This document shows, one piece after another, positions 21,636 to 29,666 of a stretch of 64,000 nucleotides of DNA. The stretch's first letter is position 1, and each line of letters begins with the position of its first letter. The stretch is from Paenibacillus sp. SYP-B3998. Lineage in GTDB: Bacteria > Bacillota > Bacilli > Paenibacillales > NBRC-103111. Made by a program: the position numbers and the translations under genes. The DNA lies in the NCBI RefSeq assembly GCF_010820665.1, contig NZ_JAAIKC010000005.1, positions 1 to 64,000 of the forward strand, in the 5' to 3' direction. The notes beneath the pieces are model-generated. The model saw nothing but the letters and a program-made list of their open reading frames with translations, was not told the DNA's origin and did not search any database.

Positions 21636-22230
21636 TATTTGGCCTATAGGGCTGAGCACGTCTTAAAGCGGTTTGTATAGCATCTCCAATAACATTAGCC
21701 ATATTAATAACCAAGCTAAGTCGTGTGTTTTGTAAAACGAAATATTCCATGAAGCCACCTACATTAACAATGCCAGTAACATGAATATTTCCAACGGGAG
21801 GGAGGTCCTTGTTGACGCCTGCTCCTGGTTTCAGCGGACCATCTGCGACTTGAATGCAGCCTACGCTTGATAATTGGCCTAAACAGGCGTCTACCGCTAC
21901 GATAAATGGGTTCTGAAACAAACTGTGAATTTTCTCGACAGTCTCAGCTAAGTTCATGGCGTGTACGGGTTCGTCCAAAGTGCCAAATAAATGGGGCTGG
22001 CGTAAGCTGGTGGTATTCAAACGAGAGCCGACCAGGGGGCCAAGAGAATCGCCTGTCGATCTATCCGTTCCTACGCAAATAATAACAATTGGTTGATAGG
22101 TTGGTAGATTGCTAAATATCGTATGTAAATGTGAAGAGAGAAGAGCAGGTGTTTCGGCATCGGTATATTGGATCTTCAGGGGTTCTAAAGCTTTATCTTT
22201 CGATGAATCAAAACCGAATTGAAATTTCAT
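21610..22230 (-). CDS. yyaC: Spore protease YyaC family (DUF1256)
   Basis: 206-aa protein with the family blocks CVGTDRSTGDSLGPLVG and NPFIVAVDACLGQLSSVG, placing it in the YyaC group related to the germination protease fold. It is a sporulation-associated protein in Bacillus. TGGAGGG precedes the ATG. Upstream on the minus strand the sequence CATATACTA resembles a forespore sigma-G/F -10, but the -35 is weak. It is the only leftward gene in this stretch and converges with the DUF4446 gene. Confidence 0.9.
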   Translation of the reverse strand: MKFQFGFDSSKDKALEPLKIQYTDAETPALLSSHLHTIFSNLPTYQPIVIICVGTDRSTGDSLGPLVGSRLNTTSLRQPHLFGTLDEPVHAMNLAETVEKIHSLFQNPFIVAVDACLGQLSSVGCIQVADGPLKPGAGVNKDLPPVGNIHVTGIVNVGGFMEYFVLQNTRLSLVINMANVIGDAIQTALRRAQPYRPNITAALKFD

Positions 22231-22267
22231 AATATCCCTCCAAGTGCTGTATTATTTTTACTAGTAT

Positions 22268-22564
22268 ATGGAGAGAGAGGCACATTTATACGTGGTGAGA
22301 GGAGGATTTCCCCTGAACCCTTTAATTATGTTACTTGCATTTGATTCAACTCAACAAGCGCTTCGCGCAGAGATGCTCCTAGAGTATGCCGACATCGAAA
22401 TTGATATTAGGCCGACACCGAAAGAGGTCACAGCAGGTTGTGCGCTATCTATTGAATTTCCTGGAGAAAATCTATTACAGGTGCAAGAGATTATCGAATC
22501 CGAAAAGGTAGAGATAAGAGGTATTTATTTTAAAAAAGGCGATAAATATGTTACCATGGAATGA
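22268..22564 (+). CDS. DUF3343 family small protein
   Basis: 98-aa frame whose recognisable family part begins at MLLAFDSTQQALRAEMLLEY and ends in KKGDKYVTME. DUF3343 proteins are small and are sometimes annotated as putative sulfur or selenium carriers; function is unproven. The start is unclear. The first ATG fitting the family is 22328, but the only good ribosome-binding site, AGGAGG (22299-22304), lies 24 nt upstream of it and only 7 nt before an in-frame CTG at about 22313. CTG initiation is therefore possible. Confidence 0.7.
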   Translation: MEREAHLYVVRGGFPLNPLIMLLAFDSTQQALRAEMLLEYADIEIDIRPTPKEVTAGCALSIEFPGENLLQVQEIIESEKVEIRGIYFKKGDKYVTME

Positions 22565-22582
22565 AGCTAGGAGGGCCAAAGG

Positions 22583-23458
22583 ATGACTTATGTAACGGAC
22601 GTCGTTCAATGGATACGAGAACATATGAGCAAACCCGAAATTGTAGCGGCCGTATTTTGGGGAACTGTAAAAATCATTATTATCTATATAACGGCTAGAA
22701 TCTGTATTAAGATAGCAGACAAAATGATTTCGCATATGATGCTTGCAAGAGAGAAATCACCATTGAAGTTTGATGTCAGAAGAACAAATACAATTGGCAA
22801 GCTCATACATAATTTAATTTCATATTCAGTAAATCTGATTTGCATGCTATTGATTCTTGGCCAAGTAGGGGTGAATTTAGGACCCTTATTAGCAGGAGCT
22901 GGTGTGTTAGGTCTTGCAATCGGTTTTGGTGCTCAGAGCTTGGTGAAAGATGTTATTACGGGTTTTTTCATTATTTTTGAAGATCAATTTGGAGTAGGGG
23001 ATGTCATTCAGATTGACCAATTCAAGGGGACAGTTGAGGAAATCGGGATTCGAGTGACCCGGATTAAAAGCTGGACCGGAGAAGTTCACATTATTCCAAA
23101 CGGAAATATTAAACAAGTAACGAATTTTTCTACCTATAATTCCTTAGCTGTAATAGATATAGCGGTTTCCTATGAAGCGGATATCGACAAAGCGATAGAA
23201 GTCTTGAAAGACACCGTTAAACAGGTGCATGAGCGCACGGATAACATCGTCAAAGATCCAGAGGTTCTCGGTGTACAAATGATTGGGAACTCGGAATTGA
23301 AAATGCGAGTTATTGCCGAGTGTAAACCGAACACACATGGGGAGGTAGCGCGCCTCATGAACGCAGAAATAAAAAAACAGTTAGATGCGAATGGCATCGA
23401 AATTCCGTATCCCAAGGTGGTTACGTTCGTAAAATCGGAGAAGGCGGTGGCGGACTAA
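22583..23458 (+). CDS. Small-conductance mechanosensitive channel (MscS family)
   Basis: 291-aa membrane protein with three predicted transmembrane helices in the first 125 residues. The pore-lining TM3 signature GAGVLGLAIGFGAQSLVKD is followed by the cytoplasmic beta domain with FEDQFGVGDVI and VTRIKSWTGEVHIIPNG. Such channels open under hypo-osmotic shock to release solutes. The ATG has AGGAGG upstream. Its stop is 1 bp before the DUF951 gene. Confidence 0.92.
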   Translation: MTYVTDVVQWIREHMSKPEIVAAVFWGTVKIIIIYITARICIKIADKMISHMMLAREKSPLKFDVRRTNTIGKLIHNLISYSVNLICMLLILGQVGVNLGPLLAGAGVLGLAIGFGAQSLVKDVITGFFIIFEDQFGVGDVIQIDQFKGTVEEIGIRVTRIKSWTGEVHIIPNGNIKQVTNFSTYNSLAVIDIAVSYEADIDKAIEVLKDTVKQVHERTDNIVKDPEVLGVQMIGNSELKMRVIAECKPNTHGEVARLMNAEIKKQLDANGIEIPYPKVVTFVKSEKAVAD

Positions 23459-23459
23459 G

Positions 23460-23675
23460 ATGGAAAAGAAGCAGTTCCAGCTTGGAGATATCGTGCAAAT
23501 GAAAAAACCTCATCCGTGTGGCTCGAATGAAATGGAAATTATCCGGATGGGCATGGATATTCGAATCAAATGCGTAGGTTGTAAACATAGCGTGTTGGTA
23601 CCAAGAACGAAGTTCGAGAGTAAGCTTAAAAAGGTGCTTAGATCGAACGCAAACCCAGAAGAAGCCTCATCTTAA
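23460..23675 (+). CDS. DUF951 family protein
   Basis: 71-aa protein with the DUF951 pattern: FQLGDIVQMKKPHPCGSNE, followed by IKCVGCKHSVLVPR. The spaced cysteines (PHPCG and KCVGC) suggest metal binding. Function is unknown. It starts 1 bp after the mscS stop, so it is almost certainly co-expressed. Confidence 0.85.
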   Translation: MEKKQFQLGDIVQMKKPHPCGSNEMEIIRMGMDIRIKCVGCKHSVLVPRTKFESKLKKVLRSNANPEEASS

Positions 23676-23744
23676 AATCAATAGAGAATACTACTTGCGA
23701 GAGCCAGACTTTTTTGATACAATAAGTCCTGTTCTCACTTTTGT

Positions 23745-23832
23745 GGAAAGGTACCCAAGAGGCCCAAGGGGGCTGACTCGAAATCAGCTAGGCGTCGCGA
23801 GGCGTGCGTGGGTTCGAATCCCACTCTTTCCG
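23745..23832 (+). tRNA. tRNA-Ser (anticodon CGA)
   Basis: 88-nt class II tRNA. The acceptor GGAAAGG pairs with TCTTTCC (one G-U) and leaves discriminator G. The anticodon stem-loop is CTGACTCGAAATCAG, giving anticodon CGA (codon UCG). A long variable arm typical of serine tRNA follows, then the T loop GGTTCGAATCC. The CCA end is not encoded. Confidence 0.95.
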
Positions 23833-23863
23833 TACTGGTACCGTACATAGGGAACAATGAATA

Positions 23864-23902
23864 AGAGCCTTCTACGATTTTTCGTAGAGGGCTCTTTCTT
23901 TT
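23864..23902 (+). terminator. Intrinsic terminator after tRNA-Ser
   Basis: AGAGCCTTCTACGA (23864-23877) and TCGTAGAGGGCTCT (23882-23895) form a 14-bp stem with one G-U pair and a 4-nt loop, followed by TTCTTTTT. Confidence 0.9.
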
Positions 23903-24025
23903 TAGCACAACTACACGGATAAAAGACAAAGAAAGGATGCAAAATAATGTGTAGCAATGGGCAGTCTGGAAGTAGTGGTAAGTTTTCAGTGTTGTCTATA
24001 AAAAAATGGAAGGAAGGTGTTAGCT

Positions 24026-24466
24026 TTGAGGATATTGCTCATATTGGTATTGACGGTTGCTGTGACCGCCTCAGGCTGTGCTAAGAAAGAGGGGACGAGT
24101 ACAACGAGTCCAGTTGCTTCAACGACCGTACAACCTTCCCCAAGCGCTCCTACGGCAACAAGTGGGACAACCAGTGGGACGTCAGGTGGCGCAGCAGCAA
24201 CCTCCACACCAAGCAGCGGTAGTGGGAATGATACGAAGAAGGAAGAACCACCGCCAAGTATAACGAAAGAACAAGCAGATAAGATTAGCATGACAAGTAC
24301 CTATGACGACTTGGTAAAGTTGACTGGTTCTAAAGGCAAGCTGGTGAAAGAAGAGAACGGGAAGAAAACATACGAATTCGCAATTTCTAATCAGGCTGGA
24401 TATTACGTAGGAGTAGTATACTACGACGATGGGAAAATATCTGAAAAGAGAATTTATCAGAAATAA
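24026..24466 (+). CDS. Small secreted lipoprotein with low-complexity linker
   Basis: About 146-aa lipoprotein. The signal peptide ends in lipobox TASGC. A 50-residue linker of Ser, Thr, Pro, Ala and Gly follows. The C-terminal domain (about 65 residues) has the repeated strand pattern KEENGKKTYEFAI and YYVGVVYYDDGKI, reminiscent of SmpA/BLIP-type domains; that assignment is only suggestive. An in-frame GTG exists at 24017, but AAGGTG sits best for the TTG at 24026. Confidence 0.7.
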   Translation: MRILLILVLTVAVTASGCAKKEGTSTTSPVASTTVQPSPSAPTATSGTTSGTSGGAAATSTPSSGSGNDTKKEEPPPSITKEQADKISMTSTYDDLVKLTGSKGKLVKEENGKKTYEFAISNQAGYYVGVVYYDDGKISEKRIYQK

Positions 24467-24515
24467 AAATAACGCCACAGATGCCTGCGCAGCTTGCAGA
24501 TCTGTGGCGTTATTT
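24467..24515. terminator. Bidirectional intrinsic terminator
   Basis: AAATAACGCCACAGAT (24467-24482) is perfectly repeated in inverse at 24500-24515, with U-rich ends on both strands. It serves the rightward lipoprotein gene and the leftward beta-helix gene, which converge here. Confidence 0.92.
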
Positions 24516-25844
24516 TCAAAGGGCAGAAGTCGTAGTGGTTGTACCATTATCAACAATTTTATCTCCATTGCCTGAACCGATATTTCCATAAAGAATTGTA
24601 TTTACACATTTCGTATCAGCGATGCGAATAGGAGACTTGCCGCAGCGATTAATGGTGTTGGTTACAATCTGGTTGTTGCTACAGAAGGAGTTTTGCTCTT
24701 TTCCTTCCGCATAAAGAATGATGCCATCAACTTTGCAATCGCGGATTGAGTTTCCGCTAATGCGATTATCATAGCTATTTAAGATGACGATCCCCGTGTT
24801 CCGAACATCGTGAATTTGATTGTCGGCGAATGTATTGAAACGAGGGCGTTCTTTTTCACTAACACCTTTAGCTTCACACTTTATAGCGTAGTCATCGATA
24901 TCCGTAAGGGTGTTACCGATAATTAGATTGGAGACACAATTACCTCTTAAACGTACGCCGTAGGTGTAACCGGTCTTACCGCTTGAGTTCAGGAAGCTTT
25001 CTACAATGTTGTCCGAAATGGTATTCTGCTTACAGGCAGCCTCTGTAGGAAGCGAGATAATATCGATGCCCGATTGATAGCACTTTTGCATGTGATTACC
25101 AGAGATCCTTGAATTGCTAGTTCCGTTGGTTAAAGAAATACAAGACTGAAACAACATATTGAAATGATTATGCTGGATGCTATGGTCGGTAGCGTTGCTG
25201 CACCAAACTCCATGGCCTTGGCTGTCAAAGTCAAGAGCTCCGATAAGGTTATCGAATGTGCAGTTCTCTATGTGAACACGACTTGAATCGACAGAGGTCA
25301 CTCCATTATCAATCATTGAGAAGACACAGTCTGTAATACGCACATCGGCGGCTTTATTTAGAGTAATACCGCTCTCTAGACGCGGTACATAGGAAGTTGC
25401 GAAAGTGCCTAAGCCTTGAAAGGCGATGTTATGAATATGTACATGATTAACAGTGGAAAGGTGAAGTACACTGAACTTGTTCATTGTTGAACGAAGTATG
25501 GCATTACTGCCTGAACCAATTAACGTGATATTGGAACTTACGCGAAGCGGCGACTTCAACCAATACATACCTGCTGGTATGAATACAACACCGCCTGACA
25601 GACTAGCACTATCTAGTGCGCTTTGAATATATGGCGCATCATCTTCATCAGGCCGACTATTCCCCTTAGCTCCGAAATCTTTTACGTTTAAAATGGGGGA
25701 GGAAGGCGACATAGCCTGCGCGGTATTTTCCTTTAATAATCCTCCTACAGCTAAGGCCAAACTTGTAGCTCCTAAGGATGTTAGCAATTTTCTGCGACTA
25801 ATAGTAGAAGAAGGACTGGAAGAAATTTCACTCAATGTATTCAC
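24516..25844 (-). CDS. Exported right-handed beta-helix (pectate-lyase-like) protein
   Basis: 442-aa protein. The N-terminus carries a twin-arginine signal, SRRKLLTSLGATSLALAVGG, with an A-Q-A type cleavage site near residue 44. The mature part opens with VKDFGAKGNSRPDEDDAPYI, the hallmark of the pectate-lyase-3 / glycosyl-hydrolase-28-like superfamily. It continues with many Asn-rich coils of the form N-x-I-x-G-N. Substrate cannot be told; polysaccharide lyase or hydrolase, or a surface beta-helix adhesin, are all possible. It is the convergent partner of the lipoprotein gene. Confidence 0.8.
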   Translation of the reverse strand: MNTLSEISSSPSSTISRRKLLTSLGATSLALAVGGLLKENTAQAMSPSSPILNVKDFGAKGNSRPDEDDAPYIQSALDSASLSGGVVFIPAGMYWLKSPLRVSSNITLIGSGSNAILRSTMNKFSVLHLSTVNHVHIHNIAFQGLGTFATSYVPRLESGITLNKAADVRITDCVFSMIDNGVTSVDSSRVHIENCTFDNLIGALDFDSQGHGVWCSNATDHSIQHNHFNMLFQSCISLTNGTSNSRISGNHMQKCYQSGIDIISLPTEAACKQNTISDNIVESFLNSSGKTGYTYGVRLRGNCVSNLIIGNTLTDIDDYAIKCEAKGVSEKERPRFNTFADNQIHDVRNTGIVILNSYDNRISGNSIRDCKVDGIILYAEGKEQNSFCSNNQIVTNTINRCGKSPIRIADTKCVNTILYGNIGSGNGDKIVDNGTTTTTSAL

Positions 25845-25919
25845 CTCATAGATGGGATGGTAGATATAGTAAATTATATCGGAAAATAACTAGATCGAAA
25901 AGGGGAAGACAAAAGGAAA

Positions 25920-25940
25920 CCCTGAACGGTAGGTTCAGGG
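25920..25940 (-). terminator. Intrinsic terminator after the small membrane-protein gene
   Basis: CCCTGAAC (25920-25927) and GTTCAGGG (25933-25940) form an 8-bp stem with a 5-nt loop. On the minus strand it is followed by TTTCCTTTTG, and it lies about 47 bp past the stop of the leftward gene at 25987. Confidence 0.7.
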
Positions 25941-25986
25941 CTTCTTTAGAGAATAGGGATATGATCTCTTAAGGAGAGATCCATGA

Positions 25987-26259
25987 TTATTTATATTTAC
26001 TTTTGCTTCGATAGCTTACAGAGAAACGATCAATGATATAGCCGACAAGCGCCCATGTAACAATAGTTAGTGCATAAATAACTAGCATTTTCAGCATAGA
26101 TACCTCGTAGATGTTAGAGAAAACCGAAGCAAACCATGCAGGCACACTTAACGCATAGAAGAGCATGTAAATAGCATCATGGTCATGGAACAAATAATGA
26201 ATAACGCACAATGCCGCACCTATGAAGGTAAATAGCCAAGTAAAGGTAGTCGTTCTCAT
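25987..26259 (-). CDS. Small integral membrane protein, unknown function
   Basis: 90-aa protein with three predicted hydrophobic segments (about residues 7-23, 30-45 and 55-76) and a basic C-terminal tail (SYRSKSKYK). I do not recognise a named family. It lies upstream of the beta-helix gene on the same strand, with a terminator between them. Confidence 0.6.
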   Translation of the reverse strand: MRTTTFTWLFTFIGAALCVIHYLFHDHDAIYMLFYALSVPAWFASVFSNIYEVSMLKMLVIYALTIVTWALVGYIIDRFSVSYRSKSKYK

Positions 26260-26283
26260 GGTGCATTCTCCTTGCCCCGCATA

Positions 26284-26472
26284 TTACTGTCTCAAACGTT
26301 TGTGATGCCACTTGCGGTTATGGTTGCTTGTTTCTGGAAATACATCACCTTTTTTCAAAGTTACAATTTTGGGATTATTAATACCCATGTGAAAAGCATT
26401 TTCGCCAATTTCCATATACTCACCGTCGTTGGGTACATGATCGCCGGCATTGAAGTGTGTCCACTCACCCAC
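26284..26472 (-). CDS. YjzC-like small protein
   Basis: 62-aa hydrophilic protein with the pattern FNAGDHVPNDGEYMEIGE and a C-terminal KKGDVFPETSNHNRKW, which resembles the small YjzC family of Bacillus. Function is unknown. The frame has a first GTG at 26481, but that codon is part of the ribosome-binding site AGAGGTG; the GTG at 26472 is correctly spaced. Confidence 0.65.
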   Translation of the reverse strand: MGEWTHFNAGDHVPNDGEYMEIGENAFHMGINNPKIVTLKKGDVFPETSNHNRKWHHKRLRQ

Positions 26473-26584
26473 TGTAATCACCTCTCTTTGTCATTATCAC
26501 TCGTATTTAGAGTACCCAAGCAGTGGCGAAGCATGTACATTCCACGCTACCAGCTTCATCCTGCTGCATTTTCGACAGAAGAGC

Positions 26585-26613
26585 TTGTAATATCATGGCG
26601 AATTTGCTATAGT
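26585..26613 (+). promoter_or_regulatory. Promoter of the rpsF-ssb-rpsR operon
   Basis: TTGTAA (26585-26590) and TATAGT (26608-26613) are exactly 17 bp apart, a sigma-A arrangement, leaving a leader of about 90 nt before rpsF. Confidence 0.6.
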
Positions 26614-26674
26614 GTTTAGGTGCGAGTTTTGAAAAGAATCCTCGCTCCTTGCTCCTATAGGCTGTAACAAGTTT

Positions 26675-26693
26675 GATTAGGGGCCGCTTAGTC
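26675..26693 (+). promoter_or_regulatory. Candidate S6:S18-type ribosomal leader hairpin
   Basis: In the rpsF leader GATTAGG and CTTAGTC form a 7-bp stem (two G-U pairs) with loop GGCCG, directly before the ribosome-binding site. Bacterial rpsF leaders often hold a structure with an exposed CCG that is bound by the S6:S18 complex for autoregulation; this hairpin shows CCG in its loop. Assignment is tentative. Confidence 0.35.
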
Positions 26694-26711
26694 CAAAAGG
26701 AGGTGAAATAC

Positions 26712-26999
26712 ATGCGCAAATATGAATTGATGTACATTATTCGTACGGATATTGAGCAAGAAGTTGTTCAATCTACGTTAGAAAAGTTCCAAGGAATCAT
26801 CACGAACGGTGGAGGAGAAATCTCCAAGCATGACCTGATGGGTAAACGCCGTCTTGCGTATGAGATCAACAAGTTTCGTGACGGGCACTATGTGCTGGTA
26901 CACTTCAACGCAGAACCTGCAGTTGTAACGGAACTCGATCGCGTAATGAAGATTTCGGACGAGATCATTCGTCACTTAATCGTAAACGACGTAGCTTGA
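26712..26999 (+). CDS. rpsF: 30S ribosomal protein S6
   Basis: 95-aa protein starting [11 protein letters not shown], with the S6 core [19 protein letters not shown]. It forms a pair with S18 on the platform of the small subunit. A perfect AGGAGGTGA lies before the ATG at 26712; the upstream extension of the frame is not used. It is the first gene of the conserved rpsF-ssb-rpsR operon. Confidence 0.97.
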   Translation: MRKYELMYIIRTDIEQEVVQSTLEKFQGIITNGGGEISKHDLMGKRRLAYEINKFRDGHYVLVHFNAEPAVVTELDRVMKISDEIIRHLIVNDVA

Positions 27000-27033
27000 T
27001 GCATGCCAGTATTTTCGTCAGGGGGAATTATCC

Positions 27034-27519
27034 ATGTTGAACCGTGTCATTCTTATCGGCAGGTTGACTAGAGATCCAGAGCTTCGCTATACTCCAGCCG
27101 GGGTAGCTGTAACTCAATTTACACTTGCTGTAGACCGTCCCTTTACGAACTCTCAATCGAGAGAGCGTGAGGCCGACTTTATCAATATCGTAACGTGGAG
27201 GCAATTGGCCGAGACGTGCGCGAACTATTTGCGTAAAGGTCGTCTAACGGCAGTGGAAGGCCGCATTCAGGTGCGTAATTATGACAACAATGAAGGTAAG
27301 AAAGTATATGTTACTGAAATTGTTGCTGATAATGTACGTTTCCTAGAATCAAGTAACAGTGCCGGCAATCGGGAAGAGGGCGCAGGGTCATCTAACGCAA
27401 ACGCTAGCTACGGCGGCGCAGGCGGAGGCAATCGAAACGGTGGATCGCGCGAACAAAAGGATCCTTTCATCGATGACGGAAAACCGATCGACATTTCTGA
27501 TGATGACTTGCCATTCTAA
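27034..27519 (+). CDS. ssb: Single-stranded DNA-binding protein
   Basis: 161-aa protein with an N-terminal OB fold beginning [19 protein letters not shown] (residues 2-20). A disordered Gly/Asn-rich linker (about 110-140) leads to the acidic C-terminal tip DDDLPF, which recruits repair and replication partners. It lies between rpsF and rpsR as usual. Confidence 0.97.
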   Translation: MLNRVILIGRLTRDPELRYTPAGVAVTQFTLAVDRPFTNSQSREREADFINIVTWRQLAETCANYLRKGRLTAVEGRIQVRNYDNNEGKKVYVTEIVADNVRFLESSNSAGNREEGAGSSNANASYGGAGGGNRNGGSREQKDPFIDDGKPIDISDDDLPF

Positions 27520-27542
27520 AGTAGAAAGGACTGAGAGACACA

Positions 27543-27830
27543 ATGGCTTTCCAAAAAAGAGATAACAATGGTGATGACCGTGCAGATCGCAAATTTGCTC
27601 CTCGTGGCAAAGGCGGTAAAGGTAAACGCCGTAAGGTTTGTTTCTTCACTGTAAACAAAATCAAACACATTGACTATAAAGACATTGAAACACTCAAGAA
27701 GTTTATCAGTGAGCGCGGGAAGATCCTTCCTAGACGTGTAACTGGTACTTCCGCTAAGTACCAACGTGCTTTGACGATTGCGATCAAACGCTCCCGTACA
27801 ATTGCGTTGTTACCTTACACAACTGAGTAG
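27543..27830 (+). CDS. rpsR: 30S ribosomal protein S18
   Basis: 95-aa basic protein with core [20 protein letters not shown]. It has a single cysteine near the N-terminal core (KVCFFTVNK), as in the zinc-free S18 type. The first 30 residues are longer and more charged (Asp, Arg, Gly) than in Bacillus subtilis. It is the last gene of the operon and is followed by a strong terminator. Confidence 0.96.
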   Translation: MAFQKRDNNGDDRADRKFAPRGKGGKGKRRKVCFFTVNKIKHIDYKDIETLKKFISERGKILPRRVTGTSAKYQRALTIAIKRSRTIALLPYTTE

Positions 27831-27844
27831 GCTATAGCTTATGG

Positions 27845-27872
27845 AAACAGTCGGGAAACCGACTGTTTTTTT
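27845..27872 (+). terminator. Intrinsic terminator of the rpsF operon
   Basis: AAACAGTCGG, GAAA tetraloop and CCGACTGTTT form a perfect 10-bp stem followed by a T run. Confidence 0.93.
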
Positions 27873-27943
27873 GATTTATCCGAAGTTAGAAATTTATAGA
27901 AATAGAGGATAGGTTAAAATCATGAGTTATGAATAATGGAAGG

Positions 27944-27979
27944 AGCAGTCTGCGAACACAGTCCGTAGGGTGCTTTTTT
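27944..27979 (+). terminator. Terminator-like hairpin upstream of the cupin pseudogene
   Basis: AGCA/TGCT and CTGCG/CGTAG pair around a 9-nt loop with a short internal loop, followed by six T. It lies 24 bp before the cupin start codon. It could be an attenuator or the end of a short upstream transcript; no gene is visible in the 70 bp before it. Confidence 0.5.
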
Positions 27980-28002
27980 CTATCTTGAGGAGGGAGTCTG
28001 TC

Positions 28003-28341
28003 ATGAAAATTCATAAGGAACAAGCTGAGCATTATAACTGGGGAGAGGCTTGCGATGGATGATTTCTCGAACAGAGTACAGACCGAACGATCATCCAGGA
28101 GCGGATGCCTGCTGGCACAAGTGAGAGAAAGCATCGGCATGAGAAGGCCAAGCAATTTTTCTTTATTTTGCGTGGAGAAGTCATTATGTGGATAAACGGG
28201 GAGGAAATAACCTTATATCCACAGGAGGGATGTACGATTTTACCTGGAACCCCTCATCAAATTAGAAATAATTCACATGTGGATAACGAGTTTTTTGTGA
28301 TATCCACACCTTCCACGAAGGGAGATCGCACACTGCTCTAG
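28003..28341 (+). pseudogene. Cupin-domain protein, interrupted by an in-frame TGA
   Basis: The reading frame starts at ATG 28003 behind GAGGAGGGAG and runs 19 codons to TGA at 28060-28062. It then continues in the same frame for 93 more codons to 28341. The two parts together read as one cupin: MKIHKEQAEHYNWGEACDG, stop, then FLEQSTDRTIIQERMPAG. The metal-binding-type RKHRHEKAKQFFFILRGE and the PGTPHQIRN second motif follow. Homologues have a tryptophan where the stop lies, so one TGG to TGA change explains it. An internal start at 28105 would lose the first beta strands. Confidence 0.8.
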
Positions 28342-28415
28342 AGGCTTTCTTTTCTTGCGGGTTTTTGTGGTATAATTGAATGCATAGCCTTTTTTGGGGT
28401 TAGGAGAGATGACAA

Positions 28416-28727
28416 ATGCCGAATCGGGAAAAGGAAGTAGACCTAGCCAGACGAGCCAAAGTGATTGAGTGGCTCAAGACGGAAGTCGTAGACCATGTTG
28501 CTCATTTGCTTAAAGGCATTTGGGAAGGAAGTCACGCTAAAATTGTTGACGCACTAGCCAGTTTGATCTCCTGTGGATACATATTAGGCAGAAGGCTGGG
28601 GATATCGTATCGAAGTTTGGATGAAGCCATTGTGGATAAAATGAAGAAACAGCGCCAAGATGGCCATCAACTTGAAGACTGGTATGATGATATCTCATCT
28701 TTGGAAGAACATTTACGTAAGAGGTGA
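28416..28727 (+). CDS. MazG-like family protein
   Basis: 103-aa helical protein, with VIEWLKTEVVDHVAHLLKGIWEG and GYILGRRLGISYRSLDEAI. It resembles the MazG-like (all-alpha NTP pyrophosphohydrolase-related) proteins found next to yybS in Paenibacillus-type genomes. I do not see the full EExxD metal motif, so enzymatic activity is uncertain. A TAGGAGAG site precedes the ATG, and yybS starts 6 bp after its stop. Confidence 0.7.
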   Translation: MPNREKEVDLARRAKVIEWLKTEVVDHVAHLLKGIWEGSHAKIVDALASLISCGYILGRRLGISYRSLDEAIVDKMKKQRQDGHQLEDWYDDISSLEEHLRKR

Positions 28728-28733
28728 TCCCGA

Positions 28734-29648
28734 TTGGGGAATCGAAGTTGGCAAGGTATCATATGGAGTGTAGTGATGATTATTTTACTGCTTTCCTTAA
28801 TGACTCCTTTAATTATTTTTACGCTTAGTTTTCTCATGATTCCAGTACTTATGCTATACGTGAAATCAAGTACGAAACGTTTTGCAATCCATTATGTGTT
28901 GAGCCTATTCGTTGTCTATGTGCTCACAGGCTTTAAAGGCATGTTTCTCCTCTCTGTGTCTTTATTTTTCTTACCACCAGTATTGGTGATGGGGAATTTA
29001 TATAAACGCAAAGCGGCGGCTCGTACAATCCTTACAGCGGGAACAGTTACTATACTAGCGGAATCTTTGTTAAGTCTTGTCATGGGTTATGCATTTGGTT
29101 TCAACCCGATTGCTAAGTTCAAGCAGTTCATGAACAATTACGTGTCGACTATGCCTCCATTACTGAGAGAAATGCTACCTAAGGATCAAGACTGGTATGT
29201 AAATCTGATGGTGCAGGTTATTCCAGTATATTTAATTTTCTTCGCGTTGTTCTATACGTTTGTCACTCATGGTATTAGCCGTTGGTTGTTGAATAAAACA
29301 GGAGAAGGTATACCTGGACTCCGTCCGATGCGAGAACGCATGCTGCCTAGATCTTTTGTTTGGATCTATCTCCTTGCTTTTATTCTGGATGTATTCGTAA
29401 ATCCTACATCAACCTCACTCATTGCAACATTACTGATGAACTTGTTACCTATTTTAATGGTTGCATTTGCGATTCAAGCGATATGCTTTTTGTTTTTTAT
29501 CGCTCATGCGAACAAATGGAAACCCATTTTACCAATTATGGCGATGTTGCTCGTCTGCTTTATGCCTCCGTTTCTGTTTATTTATAGCTTATTAGGGGTA
29601 TTTGATGTTGCGTTTCCAATCCGAGAACGGTTTAAGAAAAATATATAG
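28734..29648 (+). CDS. yybS: YybS family membrane protein (DUF2232)
   Basis: 304-aa integral membrane protein with about eight hydrophobic segments. The middle (about residues 125-160) has the conserved NPIAKFKQFMNNYVSTM. It matches the YybS / DUF2232 family, found upstream of gdpP and rplI in Firmicutes. Function is not established; a transporter-like or sporulation role has been suggested for the family. The start is TTG at 28734. Confidence 0.82.
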   Translation: MGNRSWQGIIWSVVMIILLLSLMTPLIIFTLSFLMIPVLMLYVKSSTKRFAIHYVLSLFVVYVLTGFKGMFLLSVSLFFLPPVLVMGNLYKRKAAARTILTAGTVTILAESLLSLVMGYAFGFNPIAKFKQFMNNYVSTMPPLLREMLPKDQDWYVNLMVQVIPVYLIFFALFYTFVTHGISRWLLNKTGEGIPGLRPMRERMLPRSFVWIYLLAFILDVFVNPTSTSLIATLLMNLLPILMVAFAIQAICFLFFIAHANKWKPILPIMAMLLVCFMPPFLFIYSLLGVFDVAFPIRERFKKNI

Positions 29649-29666
29649 GATTAGGAGCTAGTACGA

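Noticed and set aside
23947-24084. Small frame starting MCSNGQSGSSG before the lipoprotein gene
   Set aside because: It has a fair ribosome-binding site but overlaps the lipoprotein signal peptide in another frame and shows no coding pattern.
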